Shown here: piece after piece, positions 1 to 7,501 of the stretch
How the letters are laid out: each line of letters begins with the position of its first letter
Numbering within the stretch: the first letter of the stretch is position 1
DNA from: an uncultured Clostridia bacterium
GTDB taxonomy: Bacteria > Bacillota > Clostridia > Oscillospirales > CAG-272
Length of the DNA: 14,316 nucleotides
Assembly: GCA_937884385.1 (NCBI GenBank)
Contig: CALGCW010000306.1
Coordinates: 1 to 14,316, forward strand
Direction: 5' to 3'
Position numbers and translations under genes: made by a program
The notes under the pieces: generated by a model
The model's database searches: none
The model's input: only the letters and a program-made list of their open reading frames with translations
What the model was told of the DNA's origin: nothing

Positions 1-69
1 GAAAAAAGTAACACCCCCAAGTAAAGTCACTAACCGTTAAATCAAAATTAGAAAAAATTCCAATTAGTA

Positions 70-98
70 TTGAAGAAGACAAAAAAATATGCTATAAT
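70..98 (+). promoter_or_regulatory. SigA-type promoter of pckG
   Basis: A -35 box TTGAAG (70-75) and a -10 box TATAAT (93-98) are separated by 17 bases. The -10 is extended (TG one base upstream). It sits 40 bases before the pckG start, and the AT-rich bases before it hold no gene. It is the only promoter-like sequence ahead of pckG and the channel gene behind it. Confidence 0.7.
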
Positions 99-137
99 CG
101 AAGTAATTACACAAAAAAGCACTAAAGGAGGTAGATT

Positions 138-1934
138 ATGCTGACAAACGCACCTACCAACAACAAATATATACTCTCTTGGGTCGAGGAGATGGCAAAA
201 ATGTGCACACCCGACCGCATCGTTTGGATCGACGGAAGTGACGAGCAGACGAACGAGCTGCGCGACGAGGCTTGCTCAACGGGCGAGATGATAAGGCTCG
301 ACCAGGAAAAGCTCCCCGGCTGCTATCTTCACAGAACCGCTATAAACGACGTTGCGCGTGTTGAGGGCAGGACCTTCATCTGCACTAAAAAGCGCGAGGA
401 CGCAGGAAATATAAACAACTGGATGGACCCCGAGGAATGCCGCAGAAAGCTCTCAAAGCTCTACAACGGCTCAATGAGGGGCAGAACGATGTACGTTATT
501 CCCTATTCAATGGGAATAGTAGGCTCGCCCTTTGCAAAATACGGAATTGAGCTTACAGACTCCATATACGTTGTTCTTAATATGCTTATTATGACACGTG
601 TAGGCAATGCTGTGCTTGATGCACTTGGAGATAGCCCGGACTACATCAAGGGCTTGCACGCAAGAGCAGAGCTTGACGAAGAAAACAGATACATCGTTCA
701 CTTCCCCGAGGATAATACCATCTGGAGCGTAAATTCCGGCTACGGCGGAAATGTCCTTCTTGGAAAGAAGTGCTTTGCGCTTCGAATTGCGTCCTATCTC
801 GGCAGAAAAGAAAATTGGATGGCAGAGCATATGCTCATCCTCGGTGTAGAATATCCCGACGGTGATACGAAATATGTATGCGCGGCATTTCCCTCTGCTT
901 GCGGAAAGACGAACCTCGCAATGCTCATTCCTCCCGAATACTATCGCAAGAAAGGCTATAAGGTCCACTGCGTCGGCGACGATATCGCGTGGCTCCGAGT
1001 CGGTGAGGACGGCAGACTTTGGGCTGTAAATCCCGAAAACGGCTTCTTCGGAGTTGCTCCGGGCACTAACGAAAAAACAAATCCCAACGCCCTTCATACG
1101 ACGCTCAAGGATACGATCTTTACAAACGTAGTACACAATACCCGCGACAACACCGTTTGGTGGGAAGGGCTTGACAACAATCCGCCCGAAGAAGCCATAG
1201 ACTGGATGGGCCGCCCTTGGGACTACAGAAAATACGATAAAAAAGATAAATCCACCTGCGGAGCGCACCCCAACTCGCGCTTTACCGCCAAGGCGGAGAG
1301 CTGCCCCTGCATATCCAAGGAATTCAACAACCCCGCTGGCGTTCCCGTTTCTGCCATCATCTTCGGCGGCAGAAGGGCAAAGACCGCGCCCCTCGTATAT
1401 CAGTCGACCTCGTGGCAAAACGGCACCTTCGTCGGCTCTATAATGGCAAGCGAGACCACCGCGGCGGCATCGGGCGCAGTCGGCGTCGTTCGCCGTGACC
1501 CAATGGCAATGAGACCCTTCGTCGGATACGATATGGGTGACTATTTTGCGCATTGGCTCCATATGGGCACTATCATTCCCAATCCCCCAAAGATCTTCCA
1601 TGTCAACTGGTTCAGAACCGATGACGAGGGCAACTTTATCTGGCCCGGCTTTGGAGATAATATGCGTGTCCTTATGTGGATCCTTGACAGATGCGACGGA
1701 AGGATCGGCGCAAGAGAAAGCGCTATCGGTTATCTTCCCCACCCGGAGGATATCTGCATAGAGGAGCTTGAGGGCGTAAGCATTGATACTATACGTGAGC
1801 TTCTCAATGTGGATACCGCATCTTGGCTTGAGGACGTTCAAAATATCAAAGAATTCTACGCACAGGTGGGAGAAAGAGTCCCGGGTGAGCTTTTTGATGA
1901 GCTCCGCGCACTTGAAGCGCGTTTAACGAAATAA
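138..1934 (+). CDS. pckG: Phosphoenolpyruvate carboxykinase, GTP-dependent
   Basis: Cytosolic enzyme interconverting oxaloacetate + GTP and phosphoenolpyruvate + GDP + CO2, at the junction of the C4-acid pool and glycolysis/gluconeogenesis. At 598 residues it has the usual length of the GTP class. Visible motifs are the P-loop PSACGKTN (252-259) with the hyper-reactive Cys255, the second nucleotide/metal motif VGDDIAW (279-285), NPENGFFGVAPGTN (298-311), and FGGRRAKTAPLVY (409-421). GGNVLLGKK (203-211) matches the substrate-binding region. The ATG at 138 follows AAAGGAGGT (124-132) at ideal spacing. In anaerobes this enzyme often runs toward oxaloacetate for succinate or propionate formation, but direction cannot be read from sequence. 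The MscS-type channel gene starts 18 bases after the stop with no terminator between, so the two are probably co-transcribed. A long open frame on the opposite strand is a shadow. Confidence 0.97.
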   Translation: MLTNAPTNNKYILSWVEEMAKMCTPDRIVWIDGSDEQTNELRDEACSTGEMIRLDQEKLPGCYLHRTAINDVARVEGRTFICTKKREDAGNINNWMDPEECRRKLSKLYNGSMRGRTMYVIPYSMGIVGSPFAKYGIELTDSIYVVLNMLIMTRVGNAVLDALGDSPDYIKGLHARAELDEENRYIVHFPEDNTIWSVNSGYGGNVLLGKKCFALRIASYLGRKENWMAEHMLILGVEYPDGDTKYVCAAFPSACGKTNLAMLIPPEYYRKKGYKVHCVGDDIAWLRVGEDGRLWAVNPENGFFGVAPGTNEKTNPNALHTTLKDTIFTNVVHNTRDNTVWWEGLDNNPPEEAIDWMGRPWDYRKYDKKDKSTCGAHPNSRFTAKAESCPCISKEFNNPAGVPVSAIIFGGRRAKTAPLVYQSTSWQNGTFVGSIMASETTAAASGAVGVVRRDPMAMRPFVGYDMGDYFAHWLHMGTIIPNPPKIFHVNWFRTDDEGNFIWPGFGDNMRVLMWILDRCDGRIGARESAIGYLPHPEDICIEELEGVSIDTIRELLNVDTASWLEDVQNIKEFYAQVGERVPGELFDELRALEARLTK

Positions 1935-1952
1935 AAACAGGAGAATTAAACT

Positions 1953-2747
1953 ATGGAAGGAATTATAAATTGGCTCAAAAGCCTTGACTTGATAAATAAG
2001 CTTTTGCCGTTTGCTTTCATACTCGTAGGCGGAATTATAATAGTACGAATCATAATCGTCATAATAAATCGCGCTTTAAAACGTTCAAAGCTTGAAAAGG
2101 CGGCGCATAGCCTTATAAAAAGCGTCACGCAGATCATTCTTTATACACTCATCGTTCTTGCGGCACTCTCTTCGATCGGCATTGACGTGACGGGCATCGT
2201 GGCATTTGCTTCGGTGGCGTCTTTGGCTATTTCCCTCTCACTTCAAAATGCCCTCACTAACATTATAGGCGGCTTTACCCTGCTTAACACTAGACCCTTC
2301 AAATCCGGCGACTGGGTGGAGATCGCGGGGCAGTCGGGCACGGTAAATGAGATCGGTATGGCATATACAAAGCTCACTACCGCCGACAATAAGCTCGTTC
2401 AGATCCCCAACGCAAACGTGGTTGCTTCCGAGATAGTAAACTACACCTCGACCGGGACAAGAAGAATTGCCATCGACGTAAACGTGTCCTACGATGCGCC
2501 CACCGAAAAGGTACTATCCTGCCTTACCGAGGCTGCAAGCGTCGATAAGATCCGCCCCGAGGAAGGTGTATTTACGACTCCCACGGGCTTCGGAGAGCAG
2601 TTCATCACTTACACCGTCAGAGTATGGTGCGCGACCGATGATTATTGGGATATTAATTATGAGATAATCAAAAACATCAAAACAATATTCGATCGCGAGG
2701 GAATAAGCCTCAGCTATTCAAATCTCAACGTAACAATCAAAAAATAA
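1953..2747 (+). CDS. Small-conductance mechanosensitive channel, MscS family
   Basis: Membrane channel of 264 residues, the short E. coli MscS-like size. It is expected to open under membrane tension and release solutes on osmotic downshock. Three membrane segments are visible: about 17-38, 57-76 and the pore-lining helix about 79-108, rich in Ala/Ser/Gly and ending in NIIGGF. The cytosolic beta domain follows, with SGDWVEI (118-124), the IPN motif (151-153) and a C-terminal alpha/beta part with the vestibule-type sequence ISLSYSN. The start is preceded by AGGAGA about 10 bases upstream. The gene lies 18 bases after pckG and is followed at once by a strong terminator, so it looks like the second gene of a two-gene transcript. 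The metabolic link to PEP carboxykinase is unclear. Family assignment is firm; ion selectivity and physiological role are not shown. Confidence 0.93.
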   Translation: MEGIINWLKSLDLINKLLPFAFILVGGIIIVRIIIVIINRALKRSKLEKAAHSLIKSVTQIILYTLIVLAALSSIGIDVTGIVAFASVASLAISLSLQNALTNIIGGFTLLNTRPFKSGDWVEIAGQSGTVNEIGMAYTKLTTADNKLVQIPNANVVASEIVNYTSTGTRRIAIDVNVSYDAPTEKVLSCLTEAASVDKIRPEEGVFTTPTGFGEQFITYTVRVWCATDDYWDINYEIIKNIKTIFDREGISLSYSNLNVTIKK

Positions 2748-2751
2748 ATTC

Positions 2752-2786
2752 GCGGCGAGGAAAAACTCCTCGCCGCTTGTTTTTTA
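2752..2786 (+). terminator. Rho-independent terminator after the MscS gene
   Basis: A 10-bp GC-rich stem (GCGGCGAGGA with TCCTCGCCGC), loop AAAAC, then TTGTTTTTT. It starts four bases past the stop codon and closes the pckG-mscS transcript. Confidence 0.93.
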
Positions 2787-2849
2787 TCCTTTATAATTCC
2801 ATCTGACCGTTACGTTAGCGCCGTAAAGGAAAATTTCATTTACAACCTA

Positions 2850-2878
2850 TTGCATTTTTGTGCTAAATATGCTATAAT
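2850..2878 (+). promoter_or_regulatory. Promoter of the TIR-domain gene
   Basis: TTGCAT (2850-2855), 17-base spacer, TATAAT (2873-2878) with an extended TG. The bases around the -10 box are identical to those of the pckG promoter over about 14 bases. It lies 42 bases before the start codon. Confidence 0.65.
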
Positions 2879-2919
2879 GTGACAACTGAAATTATACTGT
2901 CAACAGGAGAAGTGATTTT

Positions 2920-4155
2920 ATGAGCAACGGAGTATTTATCAGCTACAGGCGAGAGGGCGGAGACGCTACTGCTCAATTAATTAACGAAAGACTTTTACAG
3001 GCGGGATATTCCGTGTTCTATGACATTGAGTCCTCAATTCCCGGTCATTTCGACGAGACTCTGTACAGAAAGATCGAAGAATGTGAAGACTTTCTTCTCA
3101 TTCTTTCCATAGGTGTCTTTGACAAATATCGCAACAAGGAGGATCAGGAAAAGGACTGGGTAAGAAAAGAATTTTTGCACGCCGTTAGCTGTAAAAAGAA
3201 CATTATTCCCGTGGCAGTAAACGGTTTTGAGTTCAACTATCCCCTTCCCGATGGGATGACGGAACTTCCCAAGGTTGAGAGAATAGAGCTTCAGATGAAG
3301 CATCTCGAAAGCTGTATCGACAATTTGATATCAATGCTCAGATCCACGCCCGATAACTTTATATTGGACCGCCGTCCAAGCCTTATCAAGGGCGCAGATG
3401 CATTTGCAAGTCCTAAGGTCGGATATTTTCACGAGAACGAGATACAGTACACTTCGAAATTTGACAGAGACAAGGACACGGTCATTAACTTTCACGTAAG
3501 ACTCGCGCCAATAAACAATCTCTCAAATCTCAGGGGTACAATGCTGATCTATAACTCGGATAATACTGTGGTTCACTCCGAAAGCTCCCTTTTCTCGTGG
3601 CCTGCAAACAATAATCTCATTATGTTCACTTGGAAGATCAAGCAAAGAAATATGCCTTCCGTGGCTCTCGGCAAATACCGTGCAGAGTTTTGGGTCGAGA
3701 ACTCCGAGATATTCAAGTTTAGTTTTGAAATATTCAGCTCGTCGATCGCAAGCGTAGAATCCTTTATCTCGTCCGAGCTTAAGGAGGAGCAGATCAATCG
3801 ACCGCTTACTGAGGTTGAGAAAAAGCTTTCAAGACCAAAGGGCTTTTCTACGAATATCGGATACAACATTTCTTGGTTTTTCTTCATGGCAACGATATTC
3901 AACCCAAATCTATTAACCTTAATAATGCTTGCAATACACGCATTCTTCTTTCTCAAGATGTATCGATATACAAAAGATTACGTATGCAAAAAAACGTTTC
4001 TTGCCGTTCTTCTCGTTATGTTCGGAGGAATATTCTACAGCATTTATCTTATGGTAGGCAGCTTCAACTGCTTCCTTAACTATAACAAGCTTAAGAAAAA
4101 GCAAGAGGAGTGCGCAGATCTTTTTGATGATCTCGACAGCAAGGACGGAAAATAA
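2920..4155 (+). CDS. TIR-domain protein with beta-rich middle domain and C-terminal membrane anchor
   Basis: Residues 1-140 are a bacterial TIR domain: FISYRR at 6-11, FYDIES (33-38) followed by the expected helix, and W80-x3-E84, the place where the catalytic Glu of NAD+-cleaving TIRs normally sits. Residues about 165-275 alternate beta strands and end in a pattern (ALGKYRAEFWVEN then FKFSFEI) typical of an Ig-like sandwich. Residues about 317-347 and 359-385 are strongly hydrophobic, and the tail is charged and cytosolic-looking. There is no signal peptide, so TIR and beta domains probably face the cytosol, tethered from the C-terminus. The start has AGGAG 11 bases upstream. Bacterial TIR proteins are often NADase effectors of anti-phage defence (Thoeris, CBASS, TIR-STING), but no partner gene of those systems is adjacent. 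Function is unknown; signalling or membrane-bound defence are both possible. Confidence 0.85.
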   Translation: MSNGVFISYRREGGDATAQLINERLLQAGYSVFYDIESSIPGHFDETLYRKIEECEDFLLILSIGVFDKYRNKEDQEKDWVRKEFLHAVSCKKNIIPVAVNGFEFNYPLPDGMTELPKVERIELQMKHLESCIDNLISMLRSTPDNFILDRRPSLIKGADAFASPKVGYFHENEIQYTSKFDRDKDTVINFHVRLAPINNLSNLRGTMLIYNSDNTVVHSESSLFSWPANNNLIMFTWKIKQRNMPSVALGKYRAEFWVENSEIFKFSFEIFSSSIASVESFISSELKEEQINRPLTEVEKKLSRPKGFSTNIGYNISWFFFMATIFNPNLLTLIMLAIHAFFFLKMYRYTKDYVCKKTFLAVLLVMFGGIFYSIYLMVGSFNCFLNYNKLKKKQEECADLFDDLDSKDGK

Positions 4156-4212
4156 GTACCACGTGTCAGTTGCTAAGCATAGAATAAACCTTTATCAGAT
4201 TGGAAAAAACAA

Positions 4213-4902
4213 ATGAAAAAAAGATTTAATAAGCTTGGTGAAGCCTCTTGGATCATCGGCAATATTTTATGCGCTATAGGCAACTGCCTTGTATCAAAAA
4301 GCGCGTTTGGACTTTCCGCAATAATCGCGCCCGCGTTCATACTTAACCGAAAGATCGGATTTTTGACGGTCGGTGTGTGCGAATACATAATCCAAGGCAT
4401 CTTGCTTGCCCTGTGTTGCTTCATCATTGGAAAGTTCAAGGGCAAATTCATTGCAACCATTTGCAATATCCTGTTTTACGGTGCGTGCTTTGATATCGTC
4501 AATTCCCTGCTCGGGTTTATCCAACCGTCAACTATACTTGTTCGCATAGTCGTTGCGGCAGTGGGCACACTCATCACGGGCTTTGCGATAGCTCTTATGC
4601 TTCGCACGTATATCCCGCCCTCCGCTTACGAGATATTCGTAAAAGAAATTGCCGAAGCCAAGGGTATCGATATGGCAAAAATGAAGCTCTATTTTGATGC
4701 TTCTATGCTTGCGCTTACACTTATTCTGATGCTCTCCCTCCTCGGTGGCTTCTATATAGATATTATAGGTCCTCTTACCGTTATTTCCGCATTTCTTAAT
4801 TCGGTTTTGATCGGCTTTTTCGGCAAGATAATCGATAAATACTGCGATTTTTCACCGGCAATTCAAGGGCTTTACGATATTCTTAATCCAAAATCCAAAT
4901 AA
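4213..4902 (+). CDS. Multi-pass membrane protein, YczE/DUF6198-like
   Basis: A 229-residue integral membrane protein with hydrophobic segments at about 12-30, 49-72, 80-101, 108-131, 162-180 and 183-204. The N-terminal half fits the YczE/YitT-like families annotated DUF6198 in clostridia: a conserved FGLSAIIAPAF (32-42), then VCEYIIQGILL (55-65) and a Lys-rich turn before the next helix. Its transport substrate or role is unknown. The ribosome site is weak (TGGA before an A-rich run), unlike its neighbours, so translation may be low or dependent on read-through from the TIR gene ending 57 bases upstream. No terminator is visible in that gap, so the two may share a transcript. A terminator follows the stop. 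Family assignment rests on pattern memory. Confidence 0.72.
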   Translation: MKKRFNKLGEASWIIGNILCAIGNCLVSKSAFGLSAIIAPAFILNRKIGFLTVGVCEYIIQGILLALCCFIIGKFKGKFIATICNILFYGACFDIVNSLLGFIQPSTILVRIVVAAVGTLITGFAIALMLRTYIPPSAYEIFVKEIAEAKGIDMAKMKLYFDASMLALTLILMLSLLGGFYIDIIGPLTVISAFLNSVLIGFFGKIIDKYCDFSPAIQGLYDILNPKSK

Positions 4903-4924
4903 TAGAATTTTATTTCTTAAAACT

Positions 4925-4958
4925 GCGCATAATACCATTAGCTACTATGCGCTTTTTT
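4925..4958 (+). terminator. Rho-independent terminator
   Basis: Stem GCGCATA (4925-4931) with TATGCGC (4946-4952), a 14-base loop, then TTTTTT. It ends the TIR/DUF6198-like unit and separates it from the enolase gene. Confidence 0.82.
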
Positions 4959-5007
4959 ATATCACGGTCATATTTTATATTACATAACTATATACAAGGA
5001 GAAAGAT

Positions 5008-6312
5008 ATGATAAACAGAAAACCTCAGATATGCAAATGCTGTGCAAGGGAGATAATAGATTCGCGCGGTGACCCCACGGTAGAAGCGACGGTGATACTG
5101 ACGGACGGAACGGTGGGCGTGGCTTCCGTTCCCTCGGGCGCATCCTGCGGAAGATATGAAGCAGTTTCGATACGTGATGCAGAAAAGGAGAGATACCACG
5201 GCAAGGGTGTACGCGAAGCAGTCTCAAACGTATGCAAGGTCATCTCGCCCGTTCTTTACGGGATGTACGCCACCGATCAGGCACAGATAGACGCCGTCCT
5301 TTGCGAGCTCGACGGCACGCCAAATAAAGAAAAGCTAGGTGCAAACGCGATACTTGCGGTTTCTCTTGCCAATGCGCGCGCCGCGGCAAATTATTACCAC
5401 GTTCCTATATACCGCTATATTTCGGGGCTTTGCGCCTACAGAATGCCAACACCTATGTTCAACGTGATAGGAGGAGGCGCACACTCAAACAATAATATCG
5501 AGATACAGGAATTTCTCATTATGCCTGTCGGCGCAGAGAGCTTTTCACACGCGCTTCAAATGGGCAGCGAGGTATATCACCATCTCGGAAATATCATCAA
5601 GGAAAAGGGCCTTTCCTGCGGTGTCGGAGACGAGGGCGCTTATGCCCCAGATCTTCACGACGACGAGGAGGCACTCGACTTGATAGTAGAAGCGATCGAA
5701 CGAAGCACCTACGGAGTTGATAAGATAAAAATCGCCCTGGACGTTGCCTCAAGTGAATGGCACAAGAACGGCGAGGGAGTCTATCGAACGCTGAAAAGAA
5801 AAAAGGAATTCGATACGGAAGGACTTATCTCTTACTATGAAAGGCTTATTACAAAGTACCCCATCAGATCTATAGAAGACGGGCTCGGCGAGACGGATTT
5901 TGAGGGTTGGGCAGAGTTAACTGCACGCCTTGGCGACAGATGTATGCTCGTCGGCGACGATCTGTTCGTCACGGACCCCGCGCGTCTTTCCGACGGTATT
6001 GACGCAGGGCTTGCCAATGCGATTCTCGTAAAGCCAAATCAGATCGGCACTCTTTCCGAAACTCTTAAGACCGACCGAATAGCAAAGTAAAACGGATACA
6101 GATTTATTATGTCCCACCGTTCGGGTGAGACCGAGGACACCACCCTTTGCGATATTGCCGTCGCCGTAAATGCTCCGTTTATCAAGGCGGGCGCACCCGC
6201 CAGGGGCGAAAGAGTAGCAAAATATAATCGCTTGCTTCGAATAGAGTCATCCCTGTGCGGAATGGCAGAATATTCAGGCGGCTCTCATTTTGGCTTAAAA
6301 AATCACTTTTGA
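5008..6312 (+). pseudogene. eno: Enolase with a single in-frame stop codon
   Basis: Enolase (2-phosphoglycerate to phosphoenolpyruvate) of 434 codons, the normal family length, interrupted by TAA at codon 361 (6088-6090). The frame is the same on both sides. Before the stop: SRGDPTVE (19-26), the mobile loop PSGASCG (42-48), general acid/base Glu168 and Glu209, metal ligands Asp245, Glu290 and Asp317, and Lys342. After it: MSHRSGETED (368-377) with His370, and IKAGAPARGER (392-402) with Lys393. The truncated 360-residue product would lack the SHR and Lys elements of the active site. Normal enolases have Glu, Lys, Arg or Gln at this codon, so one base change explains it. The protein also departs from consensus elsewhere: N to D in SRGNPT, T to C in SGAST, G to A in DEGG. 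That suits a diverged second copy. AAGGAG (4996-5001) precedes the start; no clear promoter was seen. A sequencing or assembly error remains possible. Confidence 0.85.
6088..6090 (+). other. Premature TAA in the enolase frame
   Basis: The codon string runs ATA GCA AAG TAA AAC GGA TAC. Both flanks read as enolase (ETLKTDRIAK before, NGYRFIMSHRSGE after) with no missing or extra residue. TAA is also the normal stop of most genes in this window, so it is not reassigned here. Confidence 0.9.
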
Positions 6313-6366
6313 AAAACAAAAGAACACAAAAAAGCAATAAATTTTAAATATTTTTTACAAAATCTC

Positions 6367-6395
6367 TTGCAATTTGCATTTTTCTATGATATAAT
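6367..6395 (+). promoter_or_regulatory. Promoter of rpmB
   Basis: TTGCAA (6367-6372), 17-base spacer, TATAAT (6390-6395), in an AT-rich gap between the enolase remnant and rpmB. It leaves a leader of about 47 bases before the start codon. Confidence 0.8.
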
Positions 6396-6449
6396 ATCAA
6401 ATGTTCGTAAACTATTTATGTAAATAACACTTTTATAGGAGGTGTCATT

Positions 6450-6635
6450 ATGGCAAAATGCAGTGTTTGTGGAAAAGGCGTTGTTTTCGGTCAGAACGTT
6501 TCTCACTCTAACCGCAAGACAAACAGAACCTGGAAGCCCAACATCAGAAAGGTAAAGGCAATCGTTAACGGCACTCCCGTTACTGTTGCAGTTTGCTCTC
6601 GTTGCCTTCGTTCAGGCAAAGTTAACCGCGCTTAA
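6450..6635 (+). CDS. rpmB: 50S ribosomal protein bL28
   Basis: A 61-residue basic protein of the large ribosomal subunit. It begins MAKCSVCGKG, keeps the family pattern GQNVSHSNRKTNRTWKPNIRK (14-34, about), and ends with CSRCLRSGKV. The CxxC pairs Cys4/Cys7 and Cys49/Cys52 make this the zinc-binding (C+) form; some bacteria also carry a cysteine-free, zinc-independent copy expressed under zinc limitation. The start is fixed by AGGAGGT (6437-6443) at close to ideal spacing. It is a single-gene transcript with its own promoter and terminator, as is common for rpmB in Firmicutes. Confidence 0.97.
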   Translation: MAKCSVCGKGVVFGQNVSHSNRKTNRTWKPNIRKVKAIVNGTPVTVAVCSRCLRSGKVNRA

Positions 6636-6652
6636 TTAACGATAAAAAGTTT

Positions 6653-6683
6653 GGCAGACCGATTTTTCGCGTCTGCCCTTTTT
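6653..6683 (+). terminator. Rho-independent terminator of rpmB
   Basis: Stem GGCAGAC (6653-6659) with GTCTGCC (6671-6677), 11-base loop, then CTTTTT. It lies 17 bases after the rpmB stop. Confidence 0.9.
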
Positions 6684-6735
6684 ATTTGTACTAAATGATT
6701 TCATATTTTGATTTATAAATGTAAGGAGAAACGCG

Positions 6736-7407
6736 ATGCTCGCATACATCAGTCAAAACGCCGACAAAAGAATACTTGACGCGCTTGAGAGTGAAGGCTT
6801 TGAGCCTGTACCCCTTGCGCCCTTTTCGGCGCTCAGCGAGCCAACCGACACTCACGCGGATATGCTTCTTTGTGCCGTTGGCAAAAGCATCTTCAAGCAC
6901 GCCCTTTATCCCCTTGAGGGAGAAAGCTTTATAAATGTAACGGAAAATATCGGAGCAAAATATCCCAACGACGTCCTGCTTAATATTTCCATCGTAGGCA
7001 CTCACGTCTTTTGCAATGAAAAGTACGCATCCGCTACCGTGCTTGAGTATTTGCGAGAGCTTGGATATAATATCCACCACGTATCCCAAGGCTACGCCCA
7101 TTGCTCCACCTGTATATTGAGTGAATACGCCATCATAACCGCAGACGGCTCGATCGCAAAGGCGGCAGAAAAAGCAGGCATCGACGTTCTTTTGATAAGT
7201 GCGGGCAATATTTCTCTTCCCCCATACGGCTACGGCTTTATAGGCGGTGCAACCGGTGTCTGCGGTGACAGAGTATACTTCTGCGGCTCACTTGATCATC
7301 ATCCCGACGGCGATAGAATACGTGAATTTTGCATAAAGCATCACAAAAAAGCAGTCGAGCTTGGAAATTTCCCTCTCCTTGATATAGGAGGAATACTGTT
7401 TATTTGA
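6736..7407 (+). CDS. Conserved protein of unknown function, DUF6873/GME-fold type
   Basis: A 223-residue soluble protein with no signal peptide or membrane segment. The second half matches the clostridial family annotated DUF6873, predicted to share the GME fold of the amidinotransferase/arginine deiminase superfamily. Landmarks: HADMLLCAVG (40-49), VSQGYAHCSTCIL (116-128), IITADGSIAKA (133-143), GYGFIGGATG (165-174), FCGSLDHHPDGDRI (182-195) and a terminal DIGGILFI. The HxxxxC-type positions near His122/Cys123 and His188-His189 are candidates for active-site residues by analogy only. The first half is more variable. The ATG follows AAGGAGA (6723-6729) seven bases away. It stands alone between two terminators; its promoter was not clear. 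Enzymatic function is not known to me. Confidence 0.78.
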   Translation: MLAYISQNADKRILDALESEGFEPVPLAPFSALSEPTDTHADMLLCAVGKSIFKHALYPLEGESFINVTENIGAKYPNDVLLNISIVGTHVFCNEKYASATVLEYLRELGYNIHHVSQGYAHCSTCILSEYAIITADGSIAKAAEKAGIDVLLISAGNISLPPYGYGFIGGATGVCGDRVYFCGSLDHHPDGDRIREFCIKHHKKAVELGNFPLLDIGGILFI

Positions 7408-7434
7408 AGGACTGACGGTAGTCGGTCCTTTTTT
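7407..7434 (+). terminator. Rho-independent terminator after the DUF6873 gene
   Basis: A 10-bp stem AAGGACTGAC (7407-7416) with GTCGGTCCTT (7421-7430), one G-T pair, loop GGTA, then TTTT. It begins on the last base of the stop codon, and its T run abuts the next promoter's -35 box. Confidence 0.9.
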
Positions 7435-7435
7435 C

Positions 7436-7464
7436 TTGACAAATCTCTTTCTTTGTGATATTAT
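7436..7464 (+). promoter_or_regulatory. Promoter of the lipoprotein pair
   Basis: TTGACA (7436-7441), 17-base spacer, TATTAT (7459-7464). A consensus -35 starting one base after the preceding terminator, with the start codon 37 bases past the -10. Confidence 0.82.
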
Positions 7465-7501
7465 GAAATTACAGTAAATAACAATTTAAGGGGGGATCTT
7501 T

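Noticed and set aside
507..1841. A 444-codon open frame antisense to pckG
   Set aside because: It lies wholly inside a clear PEP carboxykinase gene, has no ribosome site, and its product resembles no family; it is a codon-bias shadow.
2786..2847. Minus-strand frame of about 20 codons ending EIFLYGANVTVRWNYKG then a stop
   Set aside because: It reads like a protein C-terminus, but an in-frame TAG lies just upstream and nothing else supports it; chance or an unidentifiable remnant.
6088..6090. Stop-codon reassignment or selenocysteine/pyrrolysine decoding
   Set aside because: The codon is TAA, not TGA or TAG, and TAA ends most genes here, so recoding would be unprecedented without other evidence.
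6109..6312. A separate 67-residue gene after the enolase stop
   Set aside because: The ATG is an internal Met of the enolase MSHRSGE motif, with no ribosome site; it is the C-terminal part of the same gene.
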